Positions 8,748 through 18,296 of a DNA stretch of 64,000 bases are shown here, piece by piece. The notes beneath the pieces were generated by a model. It made no database searches. It was not told the origin of the DNA and worked only from the letters and a program-made list of their open reading frames with translations. The stretch is from Dactylosporangium sp040605635 (GTDB lineage Bacteria; Actinomycetota; Actinomycetes; Mycobacteriales; Micromonosporaceae). The DNA is taken from contig NZ_JBEXDG010000023.1 of assembly GCF_040605635.1 (NCBI RefSeq), positions 62,001-126,000 on the forward strand, read 5' to 3'. The position numbers were made by a program, and so were the translations under genes. Every line of letters starts with the position of its first letter. The stretch's first letter is position 1.

Positions 8748-8779
8748 GCATCGAAGTTATCCGACGGGTACGACAAAAA

Positions 8780-8806
8780 GGCGGTCCGCACCGTTCGCGG
8801 ACCGCC
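8780..8806 (-). terminator. Rho-independent terminator of the helicase gene
   Basis: A perfect 10-base stem, GGCGGTCCGC paired with GCGGACCGCC, around a 7-base loop. On the minus strand it is followed by CTTTTTGTCG, so it has the T-run of an intrinsic terminator. It lies 10 bases past the stop of the DEAD-box gene. Confidence 0.9.
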
Positions 8807-8816
8807 CTGTCGTCAC

Positions 8817-10217
8817 CTAACGCCGTGGACGACGATCATGTTCGTGACTCGGCCGCCGCGCCGGACGGCCACCGTGCGAAGGAGCGCTGCGTTGGATCCG
8901 CACCGGCACACCACTCGGCTGCTGGGCGCCCGTGACCTCGGCCAACGCCGGATCGCCGGCCCGCACCCGCAGCTCGGTCGGGGTGACCCCGGCCTTCGCG
9001 AGCAGTGCCGCAGCCCGCCGACGCTGCCGCGGCAGCACCAGCGTCACGACCGTGCCCGCCGCCCCGGCCCGCGCGGTGCGACCGGCGCGGTGCAGGTAGT
9101 CCTTCTGGTCCCGCGGGAGATCGACGTGTACGACCAGCGACACATCGTCGATGTGAATCCCACGGGCGGCGACGTCGGTCGCCACGAGCACGTCACACGT
9201 GCCCTCTTTGAACTCGGCCAGCGTGCGCGTGCGCACCCGCTGCGTCTTGCCGCCGTGCAGGGCGCCTGCCCGCACGCCGACGGCCGCGAACTGGTCGACC
9301 AGTTCGTCGACGGCCATCTGCGTCTTCACGAACAGGATCGTGCGCCCCTTGCGGGCGGCGATCGACGCGGCGATGGCGAACTTGTCATTCGGCGGGACCA
9401 GCAGCACGTGATGGTCCATGGAGCCGACCGAGGCCGTCGCAGGCTCGATCGAGTGCGTGACCGGGTCGATCAGGAAGCGGCGGACCAGCGAGTCGACGTC
9501 CTTGTCGAGGGTCGCGGAGAAGAGCAGGCGCTGGCCGGTGGCCGGGGTCTGCTGCAGGATCTCCGTGACCTCTGGGAGGAAGCCCATGTCGGCCATCTGG
9601 TCGGCCTCGTCGAGCACGGTGATCTCCACCGAGTCGAGCCGGCAGACGCCGCGCTTGATCAGGTCACCGAGGCGGCCGGGCGTCGCGACGAGCACGTCGA
9701 CCCCCCGCTCGAGCGACCAGATCTGCCGGTCATAGGGCACACCGCCGACGGCGGTCTTGCAGAACAGGCCGAGCGTCTTCGCCAGCGGCGTCAACGCGTC
9801 ATTGACCTGCATCGCGAGCTCGCGCGTCGGCACCAGGATCAGCGCCTTCGGCGAATGCGGACGGGACCGCCCGCTGACCGCCAGCCGGGCGAGCAGCGGC
9901 AGGCCGAAGGCGAGCGTCTTGCCCGAGCCGGTGCGCCCCCTGCCCAGCACGTCACGGCCCGCGAGCACGTCAGGGACGGTCGCGGTCTGGATCGGGAATG
10001 GATCGATGATGCCCTGGTTGGCAAGCACACGCACCAACTTGTTGGGCAGTCCTAGGCCAGCGAAACCGGGCCCGGCTTCGGGCTCGTCGGTGGCTTCGAA
10101 AATGGAGGGAAACGAACTGGGGTCAGCGAGCAGCAAGGAGCTGGGACCTTCCGATTGGAGACCCTTCAGCTTATCCGATCCCGCCCGCCAACCCCGCGTC
10201 GAGGTGTCGCGGTTCAC
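8817..10217 (-). CDS. DEAD-box ATP-dependent RNA helicase
   Basis: A 466-residue RNA helicase that unwinds or remodels RNA duplexes. All core motifs are present: Q motif near residues 69-77, Walker A GRTGSGKT at 94-101, PTRELA at 130-135, DEAD at 203-206, SAT at 234-236, and motif VI HRAGRT at 376-381. A basic histidine- and arginine-rich tail follows, as in RhlE-like proteins. The GTG start shares one base with the stop of the large proline-rich gene, so the two genes are probably co-transcribed. The N-terminal 50 residues before the Q motif are low in conservation. Confidence 0.93.
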   Translation of the reverse strand: MNRDTSTRGWRAGSDKLKGLQSEGPSSLLLADPSSFPSIFEATDEPEAGPGFAGLGLPNKLVRVLANQGIIDPFPIQTATVPDVLAGRDVLGRGRTGSGKTLAFGLPLLARLAVSGRSRPHSPKALILVPTRELAMQVNDALTPLAKTLGLFCKTAVGGVPYDRQIWSLERGVDVLVATPGRLGDLIKRGVCRLDSVEITVLDEADQMADMGFLPEVTEILQQTPATGQRLLFSATLDKDVDSLVRRFLIDPVTHSIEPATASVGSMDHHVLLVPPNDKFAIAASIAARKGRTILFVKTQMAVDELVDQFAAVGVRAGALHGGKTQRVRTRTLAEFKEGTCDVLVATDVAARGIHIDDVSLVVHVDLPRDQKDYLHRAGRTARAGAAGTVVTLVLPRQRRRAAALLAKAGVTPTELRVRAGDPALAEVTGAQQPSGVPVRIQRSAPSHGGRPARRPSHEHDRRPRR

Positions 10218-13200
10218 TATTTCTGTGGTACGCCGCTGAACATGTCCTCCATGAACGACTTGGAGAGCGTGACGGCCAGGTAGCCGCCGAGCACGAGCAC
10301 CACCACGATGACCGCGATGATGACCATGACTTTCAGATTGCTGGACTTGGCCGGCTCATCGTCGTCCTCGTCCTCTTCCTGCGTACCTTGGCTCAAGATG
10401 TGCCCGGTCAGTGAGCCGGAGTTCTCCAGAGGGCTGCTGCCGCCGTCGGCCGGGGCTGTTGTCACCGGGGTGACACCTTGCCCGCCATAGACTGTGCCCG
10501 CAGAGCCGCGATGGTTCCGTGCCCATGTTCCGTAGCTGTCGGCCGCGGGCGAAGGGCCCGCGTCACTCACCACCTGGGTCTCGTCGGCCGCAGGCGGGGG
10601 GATCGCGGGCGGCTGCTGGTGCGCCGGGGGCGCCGGGTTGGCCGGTGCTCCGCTCGACGGGTAGACCGTGCCGGGCGTCCTGTCGCTCTGCGGCCGGTCA
10701 TCGCGCTCCGGGCCCGCGCCCGACGGCTCCTGGGCTCCCCAGCCGGTCTGGTGCAGCGGGGGCAGCTCGGGCCGGTCGGTCGGCAGGGAGTAGGCCTGCT
10801 GCTGCCCCTCACCGGGTGGAGGTGTCCAGCCGGGGGCGGCAGACGCCTCCTCGGCGGGCGCCGAAGGTGCGGCCCAGCCCGGCGCGAACGGAGCCGAGAC
10901 CGAATCACCCGCCGGCGGGGGCGGTGCCCAACTCGGCGCGGCCTGCCCACCCGGCGCCCAGCTCGGGGGCGAGGAGACCGGCGGCGTCGACTCCGAAGGG
11001 CTCGCCGACGGGATCGAGAAGGCGGGCGGCGTCGACACGGGCGGCAATGCGTCCGACGGTGTCGAGGATGGCATGGTGTACGACCCGTGCCCACCCCCCG
11101 GCGGCGGCGCAAAAGCCGGCCCCCCTGAAACGGGTGGCATCGAGTCCGACGGCGACGCGGACGGCATGGTGAACGCAGGCGGCGCCGAAGCTGGCGGCGG
11201 CGCAAAAGCCGGCCCCCCTGAAACGGGTGGCATCGAGTCCGACGGCGACGCGGACGGCATGGTGAACGCAGGCGGCGCGGAAGCCGGCGGCCCCGAAACC
11301 GGTGGCGTCGACTCCGACGGCGACGCGGACGGCATGGTGTACGCCGGGGGCGCCGCGAACGCGGACGCACCGGACACAGGTGCTCCAGACGTCGGCGGCC
11401 CGAACGCAGGCGGCGCAGATGCCGGCGGCGCGAACGCAGGACCACCCGCTGACGGCGGTGCGAACGGCGGCGGTGCGAAAGGCGGCGCTGACGTCGGGGG
11501 TGCCGACGCCGGCGGCGCGAACGCGGGGCCGCCCGCGGATGGCGGCGCGAACGGCGGCGGTGCGTAAGGCGGCGCCGAGGCCGGGGGAGCCGACATCGGC
11601 GGTTCGAACGCGGGGCCGCCGGACGTGGGCGCTCCGGAGGTCGGCGGCGCGAACGCGGGTGGTGCCGAGGCCGGCGGCGCGAACGCTGAGCCACCTGCGG
11701 GTGGCGGTGCGAATGCCGGAGGGGCGGAGGCGGGTGCCGGGGGGCCGGAGGCGGGTGCGGTTGAGGCTGGTGGGGCGTACGCGGGTGGGGGCGAAGCCGG
11801 CTGGCCCGGCGCCGATGGCCAGGACGGTGCGGGCGGCGTCGAGGACTGGTCACCCGTGTGGCCCGCCTGCTGCCACGCCTGTGGGGCGGCGGGTGATTGC
11901 GGAGCTGCGGGCGGGGGCGCCCAGCCCTGGCCGGGCGCGGCTGCCCAACCCTGCTCACCCTGAGGGGCGGCGGGCGGCTGCTGCCAGCTGGGCTGCGCCG
12001 GCGCCGGAGGTGCGGCCCGGCCCTGCTGCGCCGGCGGCGTCGACGTGGGTGGTGCGTTCCAGCCCTGAGCGGGCGGCGTCGAGGCCGGAGGTGCGTTCCA
12101 ACCGGGTGGCGTCGACACCGGTGGAGCCGTCCAGCCCTGCGCGGGCGGCGCGGACGCGGGCGGCGCGGACGCGGGCGGCGCGGACGCGGGCGGCGCGGAC
12201 GCGGGCGGCGCGGAGGTCGGCGGCGCGGCCCAGCCCTGCCGACCCGGCGCACCTTGCGCAGGCGGTGCGGCCCAGCTCTGCTGACCAGGTGCGCCCGGCT
12301 GACCAGGTGCGCCCTGCGCGGGCGGTGCGGCCCAGTTCTGCTGACCAGGTGCACCTTGCGCGGGCGGTGCGGGCGGTGCGGCCCAGCCCTGCTGACCGGG
12401 CGCGGGGTGCTGGCCTGGCTGGCTCGGCGCTCCGTACACACCGGGCTGCGGCGGCGTGCCGTACTGGCCGGGGCCCGGCTGACCGGCAGCGGGCTGGCCC
12501 GGCGCACCGTACTGGCCCGGCGCACCGTACTGGCCCGGCTGACCCGGAGCGCCGTATTGACCCGGCTGGCCGGGGGCGCCGTAATGGCCCGGAGCAGGGT
12601 GCTGCTGACCCGCCGGGCCGTGCTGCGGCGGGGCGCCGTACTGGCCGGGCTGGGGGGTGCCGTACTGGGCCGGTGGCTGGTAGGCAGGCGGCTGGTGGGC
12701 GGGCGGTTGTTGGGCGGGGGTGCCGTACAGGCCGGGCGTCGGGTTCTGCTGGGCCGGGGGAGCCTGCCACTGCGGCGGCGCCGCGTGAGGCTGCTGCGGC
12801 GCGGTGGGCGGCGGCGCCCACGACGGTCCGGCGGCGGCGGCCTGGCCGGGGTCGGCGGTGCCCCACGGATGCTGGGAGGACGGCGTCGTGTACGGCGTCG
12901 GCGGCTGGAACGGGGAACCCGGCTGCGGCCCCGGGAACGGACCCGGCTCGGGCTGCGGCCCCGGACCCGGGAACGGCTGCGGAACCGGACCCGGACCCGG
13001 GAACGGCTGCGGAACCGGACCCGGACCCGGGAACGGCTGCGGACCTGGGAACGGGCCCGGCTCGGGCTGCGGACCCGGCCCCGGACCCGGCTGCGGTGCC
13101 GGCTCCGGGTCAGGCACGGGCACGGGCGCTGGCGGTGTTGGGGCCGGTGGGTACGGCGTCGGGATCGGCTCAGGCCCAGGCGCCGGCGGGAACGGGGTCG

Positions 13201-14764
13201 GCTCGGGCGTGGGCACCGGCTCCGGGCTCGGGAACGGCGACGGCTCCGGACTCGGGAACGGCTCGACCGGCGGCGCGGGCTCCTGCTCGCCATCACCCGA
13301 CGCATCCGCACCGGCAAAGCCCGAGCCCCCGGCACCGGGGACACCGGCACCGGAGCCGTAGAGGCCGGCGCCGGAGCGGCCTGCCTCGGCGCCGCCCGGG
13401 GCGGACGTGCCGGGGGCGGCCATGGTGTGCGGGAGGGCCATGGAGGTGCGGTAGACGGTGGGTGTCGCGGTGGCGCGGGCGGCCTGTTCGGCCTCCTCGG
13501 CGCTCACCGAGTGGATGCCGGGCACCGAGGCGCTCGCCCGGGCGGCCACCACGGCGGCGGCGAACGTCCCGGCCACCGGCAGCACGACCGGCTCCGAGGC
13601 CGGCCCAGACGAGACCGGCGAAGAAGAGACCGGCGACGACGAGACGGGCACGGAGGAGGCCGGATCCGAGGACGCGGGCGCCATCAGCGGCTCAGCCGGC
13701 ACGTCGACGACCGGGCGGTCGATCGGCGCCAGCAAGGGGTCAGCGGCAGGCGCGGCCTCAGCGACGGGTACAGCCGGAGAAGCGACCTCGCCGGGCCGGC
13801 GCTGCACCGAGAACGGGTGCACCACCTGCGGCTCCACGGGATCCGACGAGACCGCCGGATCGGCAGGTGCGCTCCAAGGCCGGGCGAACGCGTCCCACGA
13901 GGACTCCGGCAGTTGCCTGGGCGCCCGCGACCGGCTCGGCAGCGGCGGCAGCGGCTCCTCGGCAGCAGGCGCCGGCTCCGCAAAAAGCTCCCCAGGAGAA
14001 GCCGCGGAAGAACCCTCGGCAGGGTCCTCGATGGCCGCGGCAGGAGCGCCGAACCCCGAGACCGGCACCGGAGCGAACGGCGGCGCCGCCACGTCGGAGG
14101 ACACCGGCTCCGAGGGGTGGATTCCCGAGTACGGCGTGGACCCGCCAGGCGGAGGGCCATACGTCTCGGAGACGGAGGCGGAGTCGACGCTCGGCAGCTG
14201 GAACGCGGGCGGCCCACCGGAGAGCGCGGCGGCGATCACGTCCGCCTCCGGCTCGGCCCGGCGCCGCGGCCCGTCAGGACCCGGGGCCGGCTGATCGGGC
14301 GCCTCGCTCAACCCGCTCGTGCCGCCGGAGCCAGGACCGACGGTGCCGGTCGAGGCGGGAGTCACCCCGGCCTCAACCCCGGAAGGCTCGTCGGGTGCCT
14401 CGGAAAGCCCTGAGGACCCGGCCGCGTCGGTGGAGTTGAACGCCGCGACCATCGCCGCGACCTCCGGGTCCTCCTCCTCGTCGTCGGCGTCCGCGAAGGG
14501 GTCGCCGCCGGGCCAGAGGGCACCGTCGACCGGGGTGGGCGGGAGCTCGTACGCCGCGTCGGGGACGACCTCCTCCTGAATGTCCGGAGGCAGCTCGGCA
14601 CCGACCGGTGGCGGTGGCGGCAGCGGCGGCAGGTCGCTGTCGAGTACGTCCGGCTCGGAGGCCGCACCGGTCGTCTGCGGCTGCGCGCCGGGCGGGAACC
14701 CGTATGGGGAGTTGGTCCGCACCCCCTCGTCGCGCGCGCCGTCCCGTGTCTCCCGCTCGTCCAT
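10217..14764 (-). CDS. Very large proline-rich, low-complexity, tail-anchored protein
   Basis: A 1515-residue protein not recognised as any named family. No signal peptide is seen. An acidic proline-rich N-terminus (to about residue 110) is followed by alanine/serine/proline stretches, FPGPGPVPQP repeats, QYGAPGQ repeats (about 700-800), runs of ASAPP, and a 31-residue repeat near 1130-1240. A single hydrophobic segment at about 1479-1500 lies 15 residues from the end, predicting a cytoplasmic repeat domain anchored by its tail. The frame is open over 4.5 kb with several internal nucleotide repeats, so its length probably varies among strains. It is coupled to the helicase gene downstream. 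Confidence 0.75.
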   Translation of the reverse strand: MDERETRDGARDEGVRTNSPYGFPPGAQPQTTGAASEPDVLDSDLPPLPPPPPVGAELPPDIQEEVVPDAAYELPPTPVDGALWPGGDPFADADDEEEDPEVAAMVAAFNSTDAAGSSGLSEAPDEPSGVEAGVTPASTGTVGPGSGGTSGLSEAPDQPAPGPDGPRRRAEPEADVIAAALSGGPPAFQLPSVDSASVSETYGPPPGGSTPYSGIHPSEPVSSDVAAPPFAPVPVSGFGAPAAAIEDPAEGSSAASPGELFAEPAPAAEEPLPPLPSRSRAPRQLPESSWDAFARPWSAPADPAVSSDPVEPQVVHPFSVQRRPGEVASPAVPVAEAAPAADPLLAPIDRPVVDVPAEPLMAPASSDPASSVPVSSSPVSSSPVSSGPASEPVVLPVAGTFAAAVVAARASASVPGIHSVSAEEAEQAARATATPTVYRTSMALPHTMAAPGTSAPGGAEAGRSGAGLYGSGAGVPGAGGSGFAGADASGDGEQEPAPPVEPFPSPEPSPFPSPEPVPTPEPTPFPPAPGPEPIPTPYPPAPTPPAPVPVPDPEPAPQPGPGPGPQPEPGPFPGPQPFPGPGPVPQPFPGPGPVPQPFPGPGPQPEPGPFPGPQPGSPFQPPTPYTTPSSQHPWGTADPGQAAAAGPSWAPPPTAPQQPHAAPPQWQAPPAQQNPTPGLYGTPAQQPPAHQPPAYQPPAQYGTPQPGQYGAPPQHGPAGQQHPAPGHYGAPGQPGQYGAPGQPGQYGAPGQYGAPGQPAAGQPGPGQYGTPPQPGVYGAPSQPGQHPAPGQQGWAAPPAPPAQGAPGQQNWAAPPAQGAPGQPGAPGQQSWAAPPAQGAPGRQGWAAPPTSAPPASAPPASAPPASAPPASAPPAQGWTAPPVSTPPGWNAPPASTPPAQGWNAPPTSTPPAQQGRAAPPAPAQPSWQQPPAAPQGEQGWAAAPGQGWAPPPAAPQSPAAPQAWQQAGHTGDQSSTPPAPSWPSAPGQPASPPPAYAPPASTAPASGPPAPASAPPAFAPPPAGGSAFAPPASAPPAFAPPTSGAPTSGGPAFEPPMSAPPASAPPYAPPPFAPPSAGGPAFAPPASAPPTSAPPFAPPPFAPPSAGGPAFAPPASAPPAFGPPTSGAPVSGASAFAAPPAYTMPSASPSESTPPVSGPPASAPPAFTMPSASPSDSMPPVSGGPAFAPPPASAPPAFTMPSASPSDSMPPVSGGPAFAPPPGGGHGSYTMPSSTPSDALPPVSTPPAFSIPSASPSESTPPVSSPPSWAPGGQAAPSWAPPPPAGDSVSAPFAPGWAAPSAPAEEASAAPGWTPPPGEGQQQAYSLPTDRPELPPLHQTGWGAQEPSGAGPERDDRPQSDRTPGTVYPSSGAPANPAPPAHQQPPAIPPPAADETQVVSDAGPSPAADSYGTWARNHRGSAGTVYGGQGVTPVTTAPADGGSSPLENSGSLTGHILSQGTQEEDEDDDEPAKSSNLKVMVIIAVIVVVLVLGGYLAVTLSKSFMEDMFSGVPQK
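11103..11276 (+). repeat. 93-base-period direct repeat inside the proline-rich gene
   Basis: About 80 identical bases (from GGCGCAAAAGCCGGCCC to GGTGAACGCAGGCGGCG) recur 93 bases apart. The period equals 31 codons, so the reading frame is kept. A diverged third copy follows. Near-identity suggests recent duplication or slippage. Confidence 0.85.
12141..12218 (+). repeat. 15-base tandem repeat (about 5 units) inside the proline-rich gene
   Basis: Units of GCGGGCGGCGCGGAC repeat head to tail and encode successive ASAPP pentapeptides on the minus strand. The period is a multiple of three, so changes in copy number would not shift the frame. Confidence 0.88.
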
Positions 14765-14924
14765 TGCTGCCCTCCATGACCGTGCCCTGCCCGGGCGTCA
14801 TTGCGCTCCCGGCGTGCCCCCTCCGCCAGTCACGAGTTCCACGGTGCCACATCGAGTCACGGAACGCTGGACCGGACTGCGTCGGGTTTTCGATCACCAG
14901 CAGAACCATCCGCCGGAAAAGAAC

Positions 14925-14957
14925 GGACCGGCCCACGGGTGACCCGTGAGCCGGTCC
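14925..14957 (-). terminator. Terminator of the NlpC/P60 gene
   Basis: GGACCGGC (14925-14932) pairs with GCCGGTCC (14950-14957), and inside this CACGGG pairs with CCCGTG with one mismatch between the stems. On the minus strand the hairpin is followed by GTTCTTTTCC. It begins 12 bases past the stop of the hydrolase gene. Confidence 0.85.
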
Positions 14958-14969
14958 GAAGCGGCGAAT

Positions 14970-16484
14970 TCAGTTACCCGATGCTGACGCTGTGCTCTGC
15001 GCGGTCGTGCTGGCGCCGGCGGTCGACGGCTTGACGGCCGACTTCGACGGCGCCGCGGCCGTGGTCGCCGGTGCGCTCGGCGCCTTCGACGTCTGCTCCT
15101 CCGAAGGCTCCGGGTTGGCCGGAGGCGTCGAGACCGGAGGTGTGGAGGCCGGCGGGGTTGAGGCCGGCGGCGTCGAAGGCGGCGGCGTCGTCTCGGTCGG
15201 TGTCGGCGACGCCGAGCCCGAGGACGAAGGTGAGGCCGTGGTCGACGAGGACGGCGACGTGGTGGTCGAGGAGGACGGCGAGCTGGGCGTCGCCGTGCTG
15301 GTCGAGTTCGGGGCCTTCACCGCGGGGAAGATCCGGGTGGCGCCGAAGAACCGCGACCACTTGACCTGCGCGGTCTTGACCTTCTCGCCCGTGGTCGGCG
15401 CGTGCACCATCTGACCACCGCCGATGTAGATGGCCATGTGGTAGATCGAGCGCCAGTCGCCGGAGTCGCTGGCGAAGAAGATCAGGTCGCCGGGGAGCAG
15501 TTGGTCGCCGAGGCGGACCTTGGTGGCCTGGATCGCGGGCGTGCCGTGGTACATGTCGTTGGCCACCCGCGGCACGCGGACCCCGACCTGCCCGTATGCC
15601 CAGTACGCCAGGCCCGAGCAGTCGAACGTGTTCGGGCCTTCGTCGCCCCACACGTACCAGCTGCCGATCTTGCCCATGGCGTAGTTCAGCGCCTGGAGCG
15701 CCTTCGGGTTTGCCACCATCCCCTCGACCGGGACGTTGGAGACGGTGCCGAGGCTCTGCTCGGCGGCGGCGTCGGCGGCGGCGATGGCGAGGACGGCGGC
15801 CTCGTTGTCCTTCTTGACCTTCTGGTACTCGGTGTCCTTGACCTGGAACTCGGCGTCGAGCGGCGAGAACACGCCCTGCGCTTTGAGGTAGGTGGACTGC
15901 GCCAGCTCGTACTGCTGCTTGGCGGCCGTCTCGTCCTGCTCGGCGCGCAGCAGGTCACGGGCGTCCTGCTGGCTGCCCGGCTGCTGACCGATACCGGGGG
16001 CGAGCAGGCCGAACTGGTGCAGGTCGTGCGCGTAGCCGTCGAGCGGGCCGAGACCCGTCGCGCGCTTGTACGCCTCGGCGGCGGCCGAGTCGGCCCGGCT
16101 GCGCAGCTCCGCGACCAGGGCGGTGGCGACGCGCAGCTTGTCCTGGGCGTCGGCGGCCGCGGTCTGCGACATCTCCAGGTCGAGCTGCGCCTGCAGGCGT
16201 TTCTGCCCCAGGGTGCTGACGTCGATCTCGAGTTTGGCGAGCTGGGTGGCGAGCGGGCCGCGCAGCGAGGTGTTGGCCCCGCCGACGGTCGTGGGCGCGG
16301 ACGTGCCGCCTGCGCCGGGCATGAGGAGCGTGCCGGAGGCGATCGGCCGGGAGCCGGTGTCCGGGATCGCGCCGCCCGGATCCGCATACGCCGGGCGCGG
16401 GACGAGGGAGCACAGCAGGGTGCACACGATCGTGGCGACGAACATCCGCCCGCGCCGGTGCCGCCCTCGCTGCCGGGGGATCAT
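14970..16484 (-). CDS. Secreted NlpC/P60 peptidoglycan endopeptidase with coiled coil and Pro/Ser/Thr tail
   Basis: A 504-residue secreted hydrolase expected to cleave peptide stems of peptidoglycan, as RipA-type proteins do. A basic N-terminus and hydrophobic core end at a likely cleavage after AYA (residue 34). Heptad-like coiled coil spans about 80-245. The NlpC/P60 domain (about 262-395) has catalytic Cys289 in FDCSGLAYW, His349 in YHMAIYIG and polar His361. A serine/threonine/proline tail (400-504) may span the wall. The start ATG 16484 was chosen because it puts the signal peptide first; the frame is open to an ATG at 16574. A terminator follows. Confidence 0.9.
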   Translation of the reverse strand: MIPRQRGRHRRGRMFVATIVCTLLCSLVPRPAYADPGGAIPDTGSRPIASGTLLMPGAGGTSAPTTVGGANTSLRGPLATQLAKLEIDVSTLGQKRLQAQLDLEMSQTAAADAQDKLRVATALVAELRSRADSAAAEAYKRATGLGPLDGYAHDLHQFGLLAPGIGQQPGSQQDARDLLRAEQDETAAKQQYELAQSTYLKAQGVFSPLDAEFQVKDTEYQKVKKDNEAAVLAIAAADAAAEQSLGTVSNVPVEGMVANPKALQALNYAMGKIGSWYVWGDEGPNTFDCSGLAYWAYGQVGVRVPRVANDMYHGTPAIQATKVRLGDQLLPGDLIFFASDSGDWRSIYHMAIYIGGGQMVHAPTTGEKVKTAQVKWSRFFGATRIFPAVKAPNSTSTATPSSPSSSTTTSPSSSTTASPSSSGSASPTPTETTPPPSTPPASTPPASTPPVSTPPANPEPSEEQTSKAPSAPATTAAAPSKSAVKPSTAGASTTAQSTASASGN

Positions 16485-16789
16485 CGCCGCGACCTGCGCG
16501 GATGCTTCAGCCTCGGCGGGCGGGACCCAACTTTCGCCGGGATAACTCGCCGCCCTCAATACCAGTCCGTCCATGCCACCGTCCCCAGTCGGTCCGCCCC
16601 GCCAATGGTCGATCAGGATCGATCGATCAGTCGGTCTGCCGCCCGACCGTGTTTCTGCCCACTTTTGTTTACCTCACCGAAGCAATCAGCGTCGAGACCT
16701 GATCAATGTCAGCTTCATCCCGACGAGATGAATCCCGCACTAACGCGGGGCCCTCTTCGGCGGGGGGCGGCCCGACGTACGCTGGCCCC
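16485..16789. other. Intergenic region between the NlpC/P60 gene and mqnE
   Basis: About 305 bases between divergent genes. I see an overlapping GATC-rich stretch (CGATCAGGATCGATCGATCA, 16609-16628) and an AT-richer segment near 16650-16680, which probably holds promoters. I looked for the conserved blocks of the cyclic di-AMP ydaO riboswitch, common before such hydrolase genes, and did not find them. Confidence 0.4.
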
Positions 16790-17959
16790 GTGGATGCAGG
16801 TGTGAAGCGTGAACTCGAGGCCAAGGTCATCGCCGGCGAGCGGTTGAGCAGGGAAGACGGCGTCGCGCTGTACGAGAGCGACGATCTTGTCTGGCTGGGC
16901 CGGCTGGCCCACCACAAGCGCACCGAGCTCAACGGCGACCGGGTCATGTTCAACGTCAACCGGCACCTGAATCTCACCAATGTCTGTTCCGCAAGCTGCG
17001 CATACTGCTCATTCCAGCGCAAGCCGGGCGAAAAGGACGCGTACACGATGCGCATCCACGAGGCGGTCGCCAAGGCCAAGGAGATGGAGGACGAGCAGCT
17101 CACCGAGCTGCACATCGTCAACGGCCTGCACCCGACCCTGCCGTGGAAGTACTACCCGAAGGTCCTGCGCGAGCTGAAGGGCGCACTGCCCAACGTCAAG
17201 CTCAAGGCGTTCACCGCCACCGAGATCCAGTGGTTCGAGAAGATCAGCGGCCTGCCCGCCGACGAGATCTTCGACGAGCTCATCGACGCCGGCCTCGAGT
17301 CGCTCACCGGCGGTGGCGCGGAGATCTTCGACTGGGAGGTCCGCCAGCACATCGTCGACCACGCCTGCCACTGGGAGGACTGGTCGCGGATCCACCGGCT
17401 CGCCCACAGCAAGGGCCTGCGGACGCCCTCCACGATGCTGTACGGCCACATCGAGGAGCCGAAGCACCGCGTCGACCACGTCATGCGGCTGCGCGAGCTG
17501 CAGGACGAGACGGGCGGCTTCACCGTCTTCATCCCGCTGCGCTACCAGCACGACTTCGTCGACTCGGCCGACGGCAAGATCCGCAACAAGCTGCAGGCCC
17601 GCACGAAGATGGCCTCGCCCGCGGAGTCGCTCAAGACCTTCGCCGTGTCGCGGCTGATGTTCGACAACGTGCCGCACGTCAAGTGCTTCTGGGTCATGCA
17701 CGGCCTGTCCGTCGCCCAGCTCTCGCTCAACTTCGGTGCCGACGACCTCGACGGCTCGGTCGTCGAGTACAAGATCACCCACGACGCCGACAGCTACGGC
17801 ACGCCCAACACGATGCACCGTGAGGACCTGTTGCACCTGATCTGGGACGCCGGCTTCCAGCCCGTCGAGCGCAACACCCGGTATGAGGTCGTCCGGGAGT
17901 ACGAGAAGCCGACGCCCCTCGCCGCGCGCCGGGCGGAGCCGCAGCAGGTTTGGGCGTAG
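16790..17959 (+). CDS. mqnE: Aminofutalosine synthase MqnE (radical SAM)
   Basis: A 389-residue radical SAM enzyme that joins 3-(1-carboxyvinyloxy)benzoate with the SAM-derived adenosyl radical to form aminofutalosine, the second step of the futalosine menaquinone pathway. The cluster cysteines are C66, C70 and C73 in CSASCAYCSF. GGGAEIFD, HIVNGLHP and GLESLTGG segments are typical of MqnE and not MqnC. GTG 16790 gives the family N-terminus (MDAGVKREL); the frame stays open upstream to 16706 without similarity. A DUF4229 gene follows 9 bases later. Confidence 0.96.
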   Translation: MDAGVKRELEAKVIAGERLSREDGVALYESDDLVWLGRLAHHKRTELNGDRVMFNVNRHLNLTNVCSASCAYCSFQRKPGEKDAYTMRIHEAVAKAKEMEDEQLTELHIVNGLHPTLPWKYYPKVLRELKGALPNVKLKAFTATEIQWFEKISGLPADEIFDELIDAGLESLTGGGAEIFDWEVRQHIVDHACHWEDWSRIHRLAHSKGLRTPSTMLYGHIEEPKHRVDHVMRLRELQDETGGFTVFIPLRYQHDFVDSADGKIRNKLQARTKMASPAESLKTFAVSRLMFDNVPHVKCFWVMHGLSVAQLSLNFGADDLDGSVVEYKITHDADSYGTPNTMHREDLLHLIWDAGFQPVERNTRYEVVREYEKPTPLAARRAEPQQVWA

Positions 17960-17968
17960 AACGACATC

Positions 17969-18250
17969 ATGTCCGCACTGCTGAAGTACACGCTCGCCCG
18001 GCTCGGGCTCTTCGTCCTGGTGGCCGGCGCGATGTTCGCCGTGCCGCTCGACATCAGCGTGCTCCTCAAGCTGATGATCGCCGTGACGGTCTCCGCCGCG
18101 CTCGCCTTCTTCCTGCTGAAGGGGCTCCGCGAGGAGGCCTCCGTGCAGGCGGTCGGCGCCGCCCAGCGCCGCACCGAAAAGCGCGAACGACTGCGCGCCG
18201 CGCTCAACGGGGATGATGATAGGGGTGAAAGCACCACCAAAGCGAACTAA
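17969..18250 (+). CDS. DUF4229 small membrane protein
   Basis: A 93-residue protein with two hydrophobic segments (about residues 12-30 and 34-50) followed by a charged tail rich in arginine and glutamate. This is the DUF4229 layout. The function is unknown. It follows mqnE by nine bases on the same strand and is probably co-transcribed with it, which suggests a membrane role near menaquinone synthesis. That link is inference from position only. Confidence 0.85.
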   Translation: MSALLKYTLARLGLFVLVAGAMFAVPLDISVLLKLMIAVTVSAALAFFLLKGLREEASVQAVGAAQRRTEKRERLRAALNGDDDRGESTTKAN

Positions 18251-18296
18251 TAGCGCTTAAACCTTGGTTGGTGCAGACCACCCAGGGAGGCGCACG

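Noticed and set aside
11302..14439. 1045-codon plus-strand frame opposite the proline-rich gene
   Set aside because: Several frames stay open here because of composition. The minus-strand frame is preferred because it has a start near a promoter gap, an acidic N-terminus, a clear membrane segment at the end, and a one-base joint to the helicase gene.
16485..16789. Cyclic di-AMP (ydaO) riboswitch before the NlpC/P60 gene
   Set aside because: Such riboswitches often precede these genes, but its conserved blocks are not visible here and the leader is short.
15402..16805. Plus-strand frame opposite the NlpC/P60 gene
   Set aside because: Antisense shadow; the minus strand has the catalytic Cys/His motifs.
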